Assembly (NCBI GenBank): GCA_037445575.1
Contig: JBBIKH010000061.1
Location: 1 to 15,956, forward strand
Origin: Oleimicrobium sp037445575
GTDB taxonomy: Bacteria > Zhuqueibacterota > Zhuqueibacteria > JANLFK01 > Oleimicrobiaceae
Direction of reading: 5' to 3'
DNA length: 15,956 bases
The notes below the pieces were generated by a model. The model was given only the letters and a program-made list of their open reading frames with translations. It was not told the origin of the DNA and ran no database searches. Positions 7,926 through 13,896 of the stretch are shown here, one piece after another (the stretch's first letter is position 1; each line of letters opens with the position of its first letter). The translations under genes and the position numbers were made by a program.

Positions 7926-8789
7926 ATGAACAACCGATGTCTTCTTGTCCTTCGAGGCCTCCTGGCGCTGTCTGCACTGGCGATTCTGCCGTGGCGTGCC
8001 CAGGGGGCAGCACAGGACAGCTCCTCGTTCAAGAAGGCCCTGCGCCTTCGCCTTGACGTAGCCCAGACCAGTTTCGCCAACTGGGCGCAAGGTGCGGATA
8101 ACAGTCTGGCTTACGCCAGCGGCCTGAACCTGGCTCTATCCCAAGATTTGCCGCGTGCCGCCTGGCTGGCCAAGGCCGAACTCATCTTCGGGCAGACGCG
8201 CCTCGGCACCAAAGGGACGCGAAACACCCAGGACAAAATCGACCTCTACGCGCAGTACACCTGGAAGAGCAAGACTCTCTCCAACCCCTACGTGTCCATC
8301 GGCCTGCTGACCCAGTTCGCCAAGGGTTATGACTACCGCAAGGAGCCTCCCTTGCTCAAGTCAGATTTTTGGGACCCCGCCTACCTCATGGAAAGCTCTG
8401 GCTTTGGCCTGGTAGTTACTCCGCGCCTCCAGAGCAAAGTGGGCGCAGCGGTCAAGCACACCTTCACCCGGAATCTCCATTCCTACAGCGACGACCCCAA
8501 GACTCCGGAGCGGGTCGAGCGCGTCAAGGTGGAGCCTGGCCTTACTGCGCGCACCGATGTCAACGTCGCCGTCAACAGCAATCTCAAGTTCGGGCAGACA
8601 CTGGAACTGTTTTCCAATCTCCGCGGTCTGCGGCAGACGGACGCCCGCCTTGACAATCGTCTCGAGGCCAAGGTGGCAAAGTATGTGTCCGTAAATCTCA
8701 GCCTCTTCTTGCTGTACGACCGCGATCAAACCCAGAAGGTGCAAATGCGCCAGTTCCTGGGTATCGGCTTCGTGTTGGACGTACTGTAA
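7926..8789 (+). CDS. DUF3078-family outer-membrane beta-barrel protein
   Basis: A 287-residue protein with a signal peptide (residues 1-28; hydrophobic LLVLRGLLALSALAI, cleavage near AQGAA). The mature part consists of alternating amphipathic beta-strands and ends with the hydrophobic strand GIGFVLDVL, typical of an outer-membrane barrel. The N-terminal segment (about residues 49-65), with SFANWAQGADNSLAYASG, resembles the conserved start of DUF3078 proteins of Bacteroidota, whose function is unknown. Many charged or polar positions alternate with hydrophobic ones (for example DIN-like KIDLYAQYTW). The chosen ATG starts the signal peptide and has AAGGAAG 11 nt upstream, a somewhat long spacing; the frame is open upstream but has no leader-like start. 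It is divergent from the beta-mannosidase. Any role in sugar uptake is only suggested by the neighbourhood. Confidence 0.75.
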   Translation: MNNRCLLVLRGLLALSALAILPWRAQGAAQDSSSFKKALRLRLDVAQTSFANWAQGADNSLAYASGLNLALSQDLPRAAWLAKAELIFGQTRLGTKGTRNTQDKIDLYAQYTWKSKTLSNPYVSIGLLTQFAKGYDYRKEPPLLKSDFWDPAYLMESSGFGLVVTPRLQSKVGAAVKHTFTRNLHSYSDDPKTPERVERVKVEPGLTARTDVNVAVNSNLKFGQTLELFSNLRGLRQTDARLDNRLEAKVAKYVSVNLSLFLLYDRDQTQKVQMRQFLGIGFVLDVL

Positions 8790-9170
8790 GCAGTTGGCGC
8801 CGGTGGCCGACGGGCGTGCCCAAAACTAACAATCCGCAACGAGAAGAGCAAGCGTTTTTTGTGTGCGGGAATACCTTGCTGGGTAGCCAGCTGCTGGCTC
8901 CCCTTTAGCAGGCGGGAACGCAGCGTCGTGCTCGGGCCCAGTAGCAACACTCGCAAAGTCGGCCGCACCCGGGGCCCGCAAAAAGCGATAGCAGAATCCC
9001 TTTTCTCGCCCCGAGCCCTGGGACAGCTGTGGGGACCGGAACACTCGAGGTCCGCCGCCAACGGCGCCGAGCGAGCGTTTGTAGCTAGGTTTCGGTAGGC
9101 CTTTCCAAGCAGCTGCCCATGGTGATGAGGAGATTCAACGCGCTCCGTCCGTTGCAGGAGAACCCTCCAC
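8790..9170. other. Intergenic region without a recognised gene
   Basis: 381 bp between the DUF3078 and PAP2 genes. Short open frames exist on both strands but look like GC-rich noise with no family resemblance or ribosome site. The only structure I noted is an imperfect hairpin at 8881-8902: AGCCAG, loop CTG, CTGGCT, flanked by GGG and CCC with one bulge. It could end the DUF3078 transcript but has no U-run. Confidence 0.5.
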
Positions 9171-9716
9171 ATGAGCCTGAACAAGCCAGTGTTTGTCGCA
9201 CTTCTTATCGGCAGTTTGTTCGTCAGTAGCGTGACCTCCTCCCTAGCAGACAGCAGGGGCATTGAACAAGCGGGCTCGGCTATGCTCATTGGTCTGTCTG
9301 CATCGGGCGTAGCGTCCACCCTCGCCCGGGGCGATCGGGAAGGTGCCCGCCAGATGGGAAGCGCAATGGTCGTCACCATAACTCTCACCGTAGCCCTCAA
9401 GCACGCCCTCAACGAAAAGCGCCCGAACGGAAAAGACCACTCTTTTCCGTCCGGTCACAGCTCCATCGCCTTCTCCGTGGCAGAGTTCATGCGGGCGCGC
9501 TATGGCTGGGCGGAGGGAGGTTTTGCGTACGGGGCAGCGTCCTTCGTGGCCTGCAGCCGAGTGCTTGCCAAGCAACACTACGTCCACGACGTCGTTGCCG
9601 GGGCCTTGCTGGGTGCGACGAGTGCTTTTCTCTTGACGAAGCCGTACAAAGGCTGGCAGGCGAGTATCCACGGCGACGCGCACACGCTTGTGGTGGGCTT
9701 GGGGCGGAGGTGGTGA
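9171..9716 (+). CDS. Exported PAP2-superfamily (type 2 phosphatidic acid) phosphatase
   Basis: A 181-residue vanadium-haloperoxidase/PAP2-fold phosphatase. All three phosphatase motifs are intact: K77 with R84-P85 (KHALNEKRP), PSGH at 93-96 with catalytic H96, and SRVLAKQHYVHD at 129-140 with S129, R130, catalytic H136 and D140. Residues 1-26 look like a signal peptide (FVALLIGSLFVSSVTSSLA). Hydrophobic segments at about 36-52, 64-76 and 142-155 are short, so it could be periplasmic or membrane-associated. Likely substrates are lipid phosphates or pyrophosphates (phosphatidic acid, undecaprenyl pyrophosphate or lipid A phosphates); sequence alone does not decide. The ATG has AGGAG 10 nt upstream. 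It is a single-gene unit followed by a likely terminator and has no clear functional tie to its neighbours. Confidence 0.88.
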   Translation: MSLNKPVFVALLIGSLFVSSVTSSLADSRGIEQAGSAMLIGLSASGVASTLARGDREGARQMGSAMVVTITLTVALKHALNEKRPNGKDHSFPSGHSSIAFSVAEFMRARYGWAEGGFAYGAASFVACSRVLAKQHYVHDVVAGALLGATSAFLLTKPYKGWQASIHGDAHTLVVGLGRRW

Positions 9717-9796
9717 AGGTTCGTACGTTTGAGGCCAACGATGTCAGCGCGGCTGTTTGTGGACCAGCTGCCGTCAGCTGAGCAAGCAGCCGGTAC

Positions 9797-9838
9797 AATC
9801 GCGCAGCTGCGAGTCAGGCCGTGTCACGCGATTTTTTT
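9797..9838 (+). terminator. Likely intrinsic terminator of the PAP2 gene
   Basis: AATCGCG (9797-9803) pairs with CGCGATT (9827-9833), a 7-bp stem closing a 23-nt loop, followed by seven Ts (9832-9838). It lies 80 bp after the PAP2 stop. The loop is large, but its CTG and CAG segments could pair inside it. A second inverted repeat, CAGCTG-CCGT-CAGCTG (9765-9780), precedes it. Confidence 0.5.
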
Positions 9839-9839
9839 C

Positions 9840-9868
9840 TTGCATTTTTCACGTGTTTTCCTTAAAAT
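9840..9868 (+). promoter_or_regulatory. Sigma70-like promoter for the BNR-repeat secreted protein
   Basis: TTGCAT (9840-9845), exactly 17 bases, TAAAAT (9863-9868): 4/6 and 5/6 to consensus in a locally AT-rich stretch. It begins two bases after the PAP2 terminator's T-run. The predicted start site near 9875 would leave a leader of about 400 nt before the ATG at 10273. A perfect hairpin CGCAC-TTG-GTGCG (9885-9897) sits at the beginning of that leader. Confidence 0.55.
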
Positions 9869-9874
9869 AAAATT

Positions 9875-10272
9875 GGTAGATATCCGCACTTGGTGCGCCA
9901 TTCGGAGGTTGAGTTTTTCGGCAGCCCCGGCACTTCGGTCGTGACCGGCGGACTGTCGGTTCTCGCTCGAGGTACATCTATATCCCCAGGGGGAACAACG
10001 CATTAGACGAGGCCGGATTTTCTTACCGATTCGGCCCCTGGGAAAGGTAATAGAGTATGTGAAACAGATTTGCCTATCGGGCCTGGGTTGCCTTCTCCTC
10101 ACACTCTTCCCCTGCGCTTAGACCACCGCGGGCCCACGAGAACGTGCTCTGGATAGCCGGGCGAACGCCGGTCGCGGGGTACCTCCTCGAGCACCTCGAT
10201 AGCTCATTCGCTCTCTTGCCTTGCCACTGCCGCTCGCCTACTTTGGTCCCAGCTAACGCAAAGGGTGAATCG
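9875..10272 (+). promoter_or_regulatory. Long structured leader of the BNR-repeat gene
   Basis: About 400 nt without a recognised gene. It holds the hairpin at 9885-9897, a hairpin CCGGCAC / GTG-A-CCGG at 9927-9948, and a nested pair of stems: CCCAGG (9985-9990) with CCTGGG (10037-10042), enclosing GGCCG (10011-10015) with CGGCC (10032-10036). The nested structure abuts a GGGAAAGG sequence. No known riboswitch class was recognised. The stretch 9908-9956 resembles part of the leader of the second propeller gene. Confidence 0.35.
10059..10121 (+). CDS. Possible 20-codon leader peptide or broken signal-peptide remnant
   Basis: A GTG start with GGGAAAGG about 12 nt upstream encodes MKQICLSGLGCLLLTLFPCA and then TAG. 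Lysine followed by a leucine-rich stretch and a cysteine looks like a signal or lipoprotein leader cut off by a stop codon. It lies in the long leader of the BNR-repeat gene, 150 bp before its start. It may be a translated leader peptide, the relic of a lost lipoprotein, or chance. The codons after the TAG show no recognisable protein. Confidence 0.25.
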   Translation: MKQICLSGLGCLLLTLFPCA

Positions 10273-12996
10273 ATGAGATCACCTTACCTGTACCTCGCAA
10301 TTGTGCTTGCTGCCGTTCTTTGTGCCGCGCTTGTGGCTGTCCGTTTGCTCAATACAAGGCGACCGCCGGAGCGCGGCGTGCCGATCATTACCTCCGAGGC
10401 CTCGGAAGGGAGCAAGGAGGACCCTCTGGCCCGGGCTCGCTTCCAATGGTTTCTTCTACACGATCCGGCTACCAAGGAAGTGCCGCGCGACATCGGCTAT
10501 GCCCAGCTTATGTTTGCCAAGAAGCTGGCCAAACGCTCGCCAGCAGAAGGCGGCGCCCTTACCACAGACTGGCTTGCCCGCGGGCCTTACAATGTGGGCG
10601 GCAGAACCAGAGCCCTGGCTATTGATGCGACCAATGAGAACGTGATTCTCGCCGGCGGTGTATCGGGCGGCATGTGGAAGTCGACGGACGGCGGTCGATC
10701 CTGGCGCAAGACCACGGCGCCGGACCAACTGCACAGCGTGTCGTGCATCGCGCAACATCGCGCGCCGGGCAAGGCGAACGTCTGGTACTACGGCACAGGC
10801 GAAAGTTATCCCAAAGGGGGGACGGCCGCTCACCCGACCTTTAGTGACGCCTTTTATCGCGGCGACGGCATCTACAAGTCCACGGATGGCGGGGAGAGCT
10901 GGTCGCTTTTGCCGGCAACAGTCTCGGGGACGCCGGAGGCAGAAGATGCCTTTGACTACGTCTTTGGCCTGGAAACCTTCGGCGAAGACGGCGTGTTGGC
11001 GGCGACCTCGAACGGGCTATTCCGCAGCACCGACGGCGGGGCGACCTGGGAACGGGTGCTCCATTTCGGCGAGGCCTACCGCAGCACCGAGATTGCCGCT
11101 ACTCCCTCGGGCGCATTTTACGCCGCGATCGGCGGCATCGGTCCAGAGAACGGGGTCTACTTCTCGCCGGACGGCGCGTCGTGGGAGCGCATTTCCCCAC
11201 CCGCCTGGCCGGACACCTGTCAGCGCACGGCCATCGGCATCGCCCCTTCCAACGATAACATCGCCTACTTTTTCTGCTACCTTTCCGGCCTGAAGACTCA
11301 GCTATGGAAATACGAACGCGATGGGGGGTGGACGAATCTGACCGCCAACCTGCCTTGGAGAGGTGAAATGATCACCTACGGCGGTCACATGCTGATCATC
11401 AAAGTCAAGCCGGACGATGAGAACGTTCTCTTCTTGGGAACCGTGGGGCTTTATCGCAGCAAAGACGGCGGCCATTCGTTCGAGGTGATCGGCGCCTATA
11501 GCGATTTCCACGTGGATCAACACGCCATTGCGTTTCTTCCCTCCAACCCCCGCGTGATGTTTGTCGGCAATGACGGCGGCGTGTTCAAGACGGAGGACAA
11601 TCTCGCCGAACCCACACTCGATCCGCGTTCCGGGGAAACACATATCGCCTGGCAGTCGCTGAACAACGGCTATATCACCACCCAGTTCTACTCGGTTGCC
11701 GTCGACCATCAGACGCACGGGGACGAAACCATTCTGGGCGGCACACAGGATAACGCTTTCCTCTTTACCCGCTCCTCCAATCCCAAAGAGCCATGGGAGG
11801 TCATTTTCGGCGGTGCCATGGACGGCGGCTTTACCGCAATTGCCGACGGCGGCGAATACTTTTACGCCACGCAGGCCGGCAGCTTTGCGGTCTGGCGCTT
11901 TGACTTCCCAAACGGTCAGCTCCGTTGGACCAATGTCACGCCGAGCGAGCTGAGCGGCGGGACGTTGTGGATGCCGCCCTTCCTTTTGGATCCCCATGAT
12001 CAAAAGGTCATGTACCTTCCCTGGCGCGATCAGCTCTGGCGCAACTCGGACCTGACCGCGATTCCGTACGTTTTCCCGCCCGAACCGACGATGGTCAATT
12101 GGGAGCGATTGGAAAAGGTCTCGGGAGGACAAATCACCGCACTGGGCATGTCTCAAGCCCTGCCGCGACGTCTCTATTATGCGACATTCAGCTGGTCGCC
12201 GGGTGCAAGACTGTTCCGCCTGGACGATCCGCATGAGGGACAGCCGGAGCCCGTGGAAATTACGGGAAGCAATTTCCCTTATTTTCCTTATTGCCCGTCC
12301 ATCGGTTGCATTGCGGTGGATCCTCGAGATGCGGATAAGCTGCTCGTCGTCTTTCCAAATTATCAGGTGATCAGCATCTATGCCTCTGAAGATGCCGGAA
12401 CTTCATGGACTCCCGTGGCAGGGACTCTGGAAGAGAACCCGGACGGAAGTGGCAGTGGGCCTTCGGTACGATGGATTTCCATTCTTTATGTAGAAGATCA
12501 GCCGGTCTATTTTGCCGGCACGAGCGTCGGCTTGTTTTCGACAGTCAAACTGGACGGCATGAATACCGTCTGGGTGCAGGAAGGAGCGCAGACCATCGGC
12601 AATGTGGTGGTCGACATGATCGATGTCCGCCAGGCGGATGGTTTTGTTGCGGTCGGCACGCACGGCAACGGCGTGTACACCACCTACGTCACCGAACTTC
12701 CGTCGGCCGTACGGGAAAGAGGTCTTATAGTTCAGCATCCGATTTTGTATGCAGCATATCCCAACCCCTTCAATCCAACGACGACCATTTCGTTTGCGCT
12801 GCCGGAGAGGGCATTTGTGTCGCTGAAGATCTACGATGCTCTGGGCCGGGAAGCGGCGGTGCTTGTTGATGAGGAGCTGCCGGCGGGGAGGTATAGCCGC
12901 AGGTGGGATGGTCGTGGTTTGACCAGCGGCATTTATTTTTGTCGGCTGCAGGCCGGGGCGTTTGTGCAGACCCGCAAGCTCCTGCTGCTGCGATGA
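10273..12996 (+). CDS. Secreted BNR/Asp-box beta-propeller protein with C-terminal type IX-style sorting domain
   Basis: A 907-residue exported protein. Residues about 5-26 form a hydrophobic signal/anchor segment (YLYLAIVLAAVLCAALVAV). The body carries sortilin/VPS10-like BNR repeats with Asp-box motifs: WKSTDGGRSW (about 134-143), YKSTDGGESW (about 200), FRSTDGGATW (about 250), YFSPDGASW, YRSKDGGHSF and IYASEDAGTSW, suggesting one or two beta-propellers. Residues 829-907 start with YPNPFNP and end with RKLLLLR, a Por/type IX secretion C-terminal sorting domain of the kind common in KSB1/Calditrichota and Ignavibacteria. The protein should therefore cross the outer membrane and be released or surface-attached. 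The ATG has AAGGGTG 5 nt upstream; the 43 upstream in-frame codons do not look like a leader. No sialidase or other enzyme active site is evident, and a binding or adhesive role is only inferred. Confidence 0.88.
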   Translation: MRSPYLYLAIVLAAVLCAALVAVRLLNTRRPPERGVPIITSEASEGSKEDPLARARFQWFLLHDPATKEVPRDIGYAQLMFAKKLAKRSPAEGGALTTDWLARGPYNVGGRTRALAIDATNENVILAGGVSGGMWKSTDGGRSWRKTTAPDQLHSVSCIAQHRAPGKANVWYYGTGESYPKGGTAAHPTFSDAFYRGDGIYKSTDGGESWSLLPATVSGTPEAEDAFDYVFGLETFGEDGVLAATSNGLFRSTDGGATWERVLHFGEAYRSTEIAATPSGAFYAAIGGIGPENGVYFSPDGASWERISPPAWPDTCQRTAIGIAPSNDNIAYFFCYLSGLKTQLWKYERDGGWTNLTANLPWRGEMITYGGHMLIIKVKPDDENVLFLGTVGLYRSKDGGHSFEVIGAYSDFHVDQHAIAFLPSNPRVMFVGNDGGVFKTEDNLAEPTLDPRSGETHIAWQSLNNGYITTQFYSVAVDHQTHGDETILGGTQDNAFLFTRSSNPKEPWEVIFGGAMDGGFTAIADGGEYFYATQAGSFAVWRFDFPNGQLRWTNVTPSELSGGTLWMPPFLLDPHDQKVMYLPWRDQLWRNSDLTAIPYVFPPEPTMVNWERLEKVSGGQITALGMSQALPRRLYYATFSWSPGARLFRLDDPHEGQPEPVEITGSNFPYFPYCPSIGCIAVDPRDADKLLVVFPNYQVISIYASEDAGTSWTPVAGTLEENPDGSGSGPSVRWISILYVEDQPVYFAGTSVGLFSTVKLDGMNTVWVQEGAQTIGNVVVDMIDVRQADGFVAVGTHGNGVYTTYVTELPSAVRERGLIVQHPILYAAYPNPFNPTTTISFALPERAFVSLKIYDALGREAAVLVDEELPAGRYSRRWDGRGLTSGIYFCRLQAGAFVQTRKLLLLR

Positions 12997-13058
12997 GAAG
13001 CGAGCCGGACTTTCCGCCGCGGCCGAGGATTTTTAGGATCGGGGGGCGCAGTGACATA

Positions 13059-13112
13059 ACTTCTGCAAACAGCTGCTTTGGGCAGATTCGCAAGCTGATG
13101 TTGTTGAGATGA
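13059..13112 (+). pseudogene. Orphan C-terminal fragment of a second sorting-domain gene
   Basis: In one frame this reads TSANSCFGQIRKLMLLR and a TGA stop, closely matching the end of the preceding gene (AFVQTRKLLLLR, TGA). Over the last 36 bases (13077-13112) the two ends agree at 28 positions, with codon-third differences as in diverged coding DNA. The rest of the sorting domain is not found upstream, so this is a scrap from a duplication, deletion or rearrangement. Chance is possible given the short length, but the shared stop position argues against it. Confidence 0.5.
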
Positions 13113-13483
13113 GGGAAGAGCAGCAGCCGAAAACAGAGCTAGTGACAAACCGTCGGTGATTTGAGAAGATTTGTTGATAACGCTATATGACGCTTTGAGA
13201 ACGATGAATGTGATGCGTTGGACCGCAGTTTCATTTTTATATACTGCTTCAAAGAATTAGAGTATTGAGATCATAGCGCATGCGGAGCTAAGGGCTTAGG
13301 AATAGAAGAAGGTGGTCTAATCTTGTTTGTTTTGTTTACTTATAAGCCGGTTAAGGCGGTAAGGAAATTGTTTGCTCTGTCAAAGTTGTACATTTCTCTG
13401 ATTCCTAAATCACAACCGTCAGATCGATGAAGGCTGGACATCCTATGAAAAACGGGGGGATATTCAGGAAATGAAAACTTTTA
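13113..13483. other. AT-richer spacer without a recognised gene
   Basis: About 370 bp clearly richer in A and T than the rest of the window, with stop codons in all frames and only tiny open frames. No transposase remnant, terminal inverted repeat or tRNA was recognised. It could be the remains of an insertion or of the gene whose last codons lie at 13059-13112. Confidence 0.4.
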
Positions 13484-13512
13484 TTGACAATACCAGATGA
13501 ATTTAGTAAAAT
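13484..13512 (+). promoter_or_regulatory. Near-consensus sigma70-like promoter
   Basis: TTGACA (13484-13489, perfect), exactly 17 bases, TAAAAT (13507-13512, 5/6). It is the best promoter match in the window. The start site would fall near 13519. The first open gene downstream begins only at 13897, and a hairpin plus T-run lies in between, so it may drive a separate small RNA, a regulated leader, or both. Confidence 0.65.
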
Positions 13513-13518
13513 ACCGTA

Positions 13519-13682
13519 AAATTCGCCGGGCGGCCGTAAATAGAGCTGATGGGCGGGGGTGGCCGAAGATGGGCAGCCCATGCCGGGTTGAGCCGGAGGG
13601 CGCCAGTGGAGAGCGGCGTTGAGGGCCGGAGCAGTACAAGGCACCGGTGAGTGACCGGTAGGAGTGCTTACTGTGGCTTTTT
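13519..13682 (+). ncRNA. Candidate structured small RNA or attenuated leader (about 164 nt)
   Basis: A GC-rich, non-coding-looking stretch bounded by a near-consensus promoter and a terminator-like end. Internal pairing includes ATGGG-CAG-CCCAT (13569-13581) and CCGG-GTTGAG-CCGG (13583-13596 region). The 3' end forms a long interrupted hairpin: GCC, GCAGTA (13631-13636), GCAC and CGGT pair with ACCG, GTGC, TACTGT (13669-13674) and GGC, followed directly by TTTTT (13678-13682). GTTGAG followed by CCGGAG occurs twice, about 31 nt apart. It is not recognisably tmRNA, SRP RNA, RNase P RNA, 6S RNA or a riboswitch known to me. It may be an independent RNA or a leader that controls the YCF48-repeat gene. 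Confidence 0.45.
13627..13682 (+). terminator. Interrupted hairpin followed by T-run
   Basis: Four short helices stacked in order (GCC/GGC, GCAGTA/TACTGT with one G-U, GCAC/GTGC, CGGT/ACCG with a GAGTG loop) run directly into TTTTTG. The arrangement matches an intrinsic terminator, although bulges of 3-6 nt interrupt the stem. It would end transcripts begun near 13519 about 215 bp before the next gene. Confidence 0.45.
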
Positions 13683-13896
13683 GTTTGTGCGGTCATGAGG
13701 GGCAGTGGCTGGGGCGTTGGCCCACGTATTGGAAGGAGGCGGCGCGTAGAGAGTTGGCGGGAGGGTGAGTGCAGAGAAGGGCCGAGGCGACTCGGGAGCG
13801 TCTGGGGGCAAGATGCGGTTTAGGGCTGAGCCAATGCAACTTATGCACTATTTGCGTGGGATGCAGGTGTATAACTTTAGTACGGAGGGTTGAAAA
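13683..13896 (+). promoter_or_regulatory. G-rich leader segment before the YCF48-repeat gene
   Basis: About 210 nt with a marked excess of G over C on the plus strand and many GGG runs, and no convincing gene. A small hairpin GGGC-GTTG-GCCC lies near 13711-13722. It ends in the ribosome site GGAGGG (13884-13889), which is 7 nt from the ATG at 13897 but only 0 nt from the TTG at 13890, so it supports the ATG. Confidence 0.4.

Noticed and set aside
8726..9412. Long minus-strand open frame across the intergenic region and the PAP2 gene
   Set aside because: It is antisense to two well-supported genes, shows arginine/serine/proline-rich noise typical of GC-rich shadows, and has no domain.
9765..9780. 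CAGCTG-CCGT-CAGCTG hairpin as the PAP2 terminator
   Set aside because: It has no following T-run; the stem at 9797-9833 with seven Ts is a better candidate.
13582..13625. GTTGAG repeats as integron attC core sites (GTTRRRY)
   Set aside because: Only one copy here fits the core exactly, there is no paired RYYYAAC at the proper distance, and no integrase or cassette structure is present.
13405..13644. 79-codon minus-strand open frame over the promoter and ncRNA candidate
   Set aside because: No ribosome site, no recognisable domain, and it crosses the strong plus-strand promoter; composition looks like chance.
13690..13710. GTGCG-like 5' end of a group II intron
   Set aside because: Only the five-base start matches; there is no domain V, no reverse transcriptase and no intron-like continuation.
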